Source: Deferribacteres bacterium
GTDB lineage: Bacteria > Zhuqueibacterota > Zhuqueibacteria > Zhuqueibacterales > Geothermadaptataceae
Length of the DNA stretch: 64,000 nt
Assembly: GCA_020633675.1 (NCBI GenBank)
Contig: JACKDE010000002.1
Location: forward strand, 682,001 to 746,000
Direction: 5' to 3'
The stretch's first letter is position 1; each line of letters opens with the position of its first letter. The translations under genes were made by a program, and so were the position numbers. Under the pieces are notes generated by a model, which was given only the letters and a program-made list of their open reading frames with translations, did not search any database and was not told the origin of the DNA. Below are positions 62,143-64,000 of the stretch, piece after piece.

Positions 62143-62649
62143 ATGGAAGCACGTTATCAATTGAAACTCTATCCTGATGTCGTTTTACAGCGGAAGTGTT
62201 TGCCCGTGAACGATGTCGATGGAGTCATTCGTGAGTTGATGGATAGCATGGCAGAAGTTATGTATACTTACAGAGGCATCGGGCTGGCTGCGCCGCAAGT
62301 GGGTATGCTCTGGCGCGTGATTATCGCTGATGTCGGGGAAGGCTTGATCACATTGGTGAATCCTGAGATTCTGCAAAAAGACGGCAATGATCGTTTGCAG
62401 GAAGGCTGTTTGAGTTTGCCGGACATCGAAGTTGATGTCGAACGCAAGCACTCCATTTTTGTGCGTGGTATCGACGCAAATGGAAAAGAGGCGAGCCTTG
62501 AACTGGCCGGCTTGATTGCCCGGGTCATCCAACACGAAATCGATCATCTCAATGGCGTACTCATCACCGATTATGCCTCGGCAAAAGAGAACTTACTGAT
62601 CAAGAGAAAATTGAAAGCATTAAAAACGCAGTTCAAGGCAAGGATGTAA
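62143..62649 (+). CDS. def: Peptide deformylase
   Basis: 168 aa. All three signatures are intact: GIGLAAPQVG (motif I), EGCLSLP (motif II, Cys ligand) and QHEIDHLNG (motif III, HExxH). It removes formyl groups from nascent N-terminal methionines, using Fe2+. The length is typical. Unusually it is not linked to fmt or priA. It is followed after 2 bp by a DUF6125-like gene, so the two are co-transcribed. Whether this is the only copy in the genome cannot be told. Confidence 0.95.
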   Translation: MEARYQLKLYPDVVLQRKCLPVNDVDGVIRELMDSMAEVMYTYRGIGLAAPQVGMLWRVIIADVGEGLITLVNPEILQKDGNDRLQEGCLSLPDIEVDVERKHSIFVRGIDANGKEASLELAGLIARVIQHEIDHLNGVLITDYASAKENLLIKRKLKALKTQFKARM

Positions 62650-62651
62650 AT

Positions 62652-63167
62652 ATGTTCACGACAAATTATGAAAAATTATCCCGAGAGGAATTGCTCAAGC
62701 TGATTGAAGTCTACGCCAAAAACTGGCTCGCTCACGATGGTTGCTGGTTTTTGGCTGCTGAAGAAAAATACGGCATGGAGGCGGCCATCGAGCTTGATGC
62801 CAAATCATGGGAGCGATTTGCTGTAGCCGAAGCCAGACGAATTATGAAAGTATTTGATATTCCCGCCAACGGTGGTCTGAAAGCACTGGAAAAAGCGCTG
62901 CAATATCGGTTCTATTCAATCATCAACCGCCAGGAGATTGAATGGGTCGATGCAAGTAAAATGATTTTCAAAATGCTGGAATGCCGGGTGCAAAGAGCGC
63001 GTCGTGACAAAAAGCTGCCGGATTTCCCCTGCAAACCGGTCGGGCAAGTGGAGTTCAGTCGGTTTGCCAAAACCGTTGATCCGCGCATCAAAACACGGTG
63101 CCTGGCGTGCCCGCCGGATCCGGTCGCTGAGTTTTATTGTGGCTGGGAGTTCACACTAGAATCTTGA
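62652..63167 (+). CDS. DUF6125-like protein
   Basis: 171 aa. LSREELLKLIEVYAKNWLAHDGCWFLAAEEKYGMEAAIELDAKSWERFAVAEARRIMKVFDIPANGGLKALEKAL is the family hallmark as I remember it. It has Cys/Pro-rich C-terminal blocks LPDFPCKPVGQVEFSRFAKTVDPRIKTRCLACPPDP. Function is unknown. The helical N-terminal part and the conserved Cys (LACPP) suggest a ligand- or metal-binding role. It starts 2 bp after peptide deformylase. No signal peptide is present. Confidence 0.8.
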   Translation: MFTTNYEKLSREELLKLIEVYAKNWLAHDGCWFLAAEEKYGMEAAIELDAKSWERFAVAEARRIMKVFDIPANGGLKALEKALQYRFYSIINRQEIEWVDASKMIFKMLECRVQRARRDKKLPDFPCKPVGQVEFSRFAKTVDPRIKTRCLACPPDPVAEFYCGWEFTLES

Positions 63168-63304
63168 TCGTAAAATGAAAAGGCTCAAAGCAAGGGACAT
63201 GGTGGAACTGTTCTGAAAAAACTTCTTTGCATTCTGCCACCCCAAATTCTCGAAACACAAACTATCTATAAAAGTTTATCGAATGAATAGTGGAAGGAGA
63301 TGGT

Positions 63305-64000
63305 ATGAACACGTTTTTGCGATCGATCACTATTGCAGCGTTGGTTGCGCAGCCGCTGTTTTCATGGGCGCAGGATGATGTAGAAATCACAGCACGCGAA
63401 ATTAAACAACATGTTACTTTCCTTGCTTCCGATTCGCTTAAAGGCCGCAAACCAGGCACACCGGAAGGTCGACTTGCAGCGGAGTACATTGCCAAAAGCT
63501 TTTCCCGGTACGACTTGCAGCTTTTGGGAGAAAAGGGCTTTCAATTTTTTGATGTGGTCACTGCAGTAAAAGCAGATAAGAGAAACCGTCTTGCGTTTGA
63601 CGATTTCCGGGGCGAATTGGGTAAGGATTTTGTGCCTGTTGCCTTTTCCGAAAATGCATCTGTGACCGCTGGCGTTGTCTTCGCCGGTTACGGATTTGAC
63701 TTCGAAAACGATTCGTTGCAATGGCATGATTACAAAGGTATCGATATCAAGGACAAGTGGGCGTTGGTGCTGCGCGAGGATCCAGAAGCCAACAATCCGC
63801 GAAGTCCATTCCTGGAGCATGCTCCATTGCGAAAAAAAGCATTGATTGCACGAGATAAGGGTTCAACCGGTTTGTTGGTCGTTTCCGGCGTGGAGTTGGA
63901 TAAAGAAGATCAGCTTATGCCCCTGCGCTATGATCAGATCGAGTCTGGCGCTGGCATACCGATCCTCCATATCAAGCGCGCGGTTGCAGACAGTCTGCTG
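63305..64000 (+). CDS. M28-family peptidase (3' end outside window)
   Basis: The frame is open from the ATG at 63305 (GGAAGGAGATGG) to the window edge, 232 codons. It has a signal peptide (ITIAALVAQPLFSWAQD). The M28 N-terminal hallmark follows: HVTFLASDSLKGRKPGTPEGRLAAEYIAKSFSRYDL. A PA-type insert starts (VVFAGYGFDFENDSLQWHDYKGIDIKDKWALVLRE). The zinc-binding half lies outside the window. It is a second exported M28 peptidase, distinct from the one at 4515. Confidence 0.88.
   Translation, partial: MNTFLRSITIAALVAQPLFSWAQDDVEITAREIKQHVTFLASDSLKGRKPGTPEGRLAAEYIAKSFSRYDLQLLGEKGFQFFDVVTAVKADKRNRLAFDDFRGELGKDFVPVAFSENASVTAGVVFAGYGFDFENDSLQWHDYKGIDIKDKWALVLREDPEANNPRSPFLEHAPLRKKALIARDKGSTGLLVVSGVELDKEDQLMPLRYDQIESGAGIPILHIKRAVADSLL

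Overview
The window looks like a mid-GC, free-living, didermic heterotroph of the FCB/KSB1/Calditrichota kind. This is an inference. It rests on a C-terminal 'NYPNPFNPET'-type secretion/sorting tail, many SPII lipoproteins, thrombospondin-type-3 (TT3) repeats, SBBP propellers, several exported peptidases (two M28, M1, M16, S9B) and TolC/RND systems. No rRNA, tRNA, phage, transposase or CRISPR was seen. The first and last genes are cut by the window edges.

Layout. 1-11.1 kb: a truncated exported protein, a TT3 calcium-repeat protein, a GH95 alpha-L-fucosidase lipoprotein, an M28 peptidase, an M1 peptidase, a YIP1-like membrane protein and an M49-like lipoprotein whose zinc site looks destroyed. 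11.3-17.9 kb: a TPR protein, a ZU5 lipoprotein behind a probable sigma-54 promoter with tandem upstream sites, and an operon of an orphan oligopeptide-binding lipoprotein plus a sigma-54 activator, preceded by a leader with a strong terminator. 17.9-28 kb: a seven-haem cytochrome c, a seven-repeat SBBP propeller, and a translationally coupled TolC-adaptor-RND efflux operon. 28-34.3 kb: an outer-membrane barrel, a LolA-like protein and an MMPL/RND exporter, with a divergent ArsR-type regulator and a dyad lying over the exporter promoter. 34.3-50.7 kb: accessory and housekeeping genes (GNAT, DPP-IV, VOC proteins, LVIVD/Big protein, DinB, 5'-3' exonuclease, amidohydrolase, M16 protease, thiamine-binding protein, methyltransferase, deoxynucleoside kinase).

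51.2-60.1 kb is the most interesting stretch. A sigma-54 activator with a Cys-rich PAS domain is followed by inverted TGTTGC sites, a -24/-12 promoter and a NifX/NifB-C-like protein. Then come a four-Cys zinc ribbon, a 10-TM metal-exporter-like permease, a UPF0316 membrane protein and a lone cyclic-nucleotide-binding domain. The stretch ends with a tight operon of a methionine/cystathionine gamma-lyase-type PLP enzyme, SufC and one SufB/D scaffold, followed by a second copy of the zinc ribbon and a cupin. I read this as a minimal SUF (SMS-like) iron-sulfur system in which a sulfide-releasing lyase may stand in for a cysteine desulfurase, with sigma-54 control possible upstream. 60.5-64 kb: a serine beta-lactamase-like hydrolase, peptide deformylase, a DUF6125-like protein and the start of a second M28 peptidase.

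Regulatory and repeat features include three sigma-54-like promoters, several intrinsic terminators, a MITE-like element with 14-bp flanking direct repeats (29.6 kb), a 26-nt perfect palindrome (38.1 kb) whose core recurs at 44.6 kb, and short tandem repeats at 41.95 and 51.08 kb.
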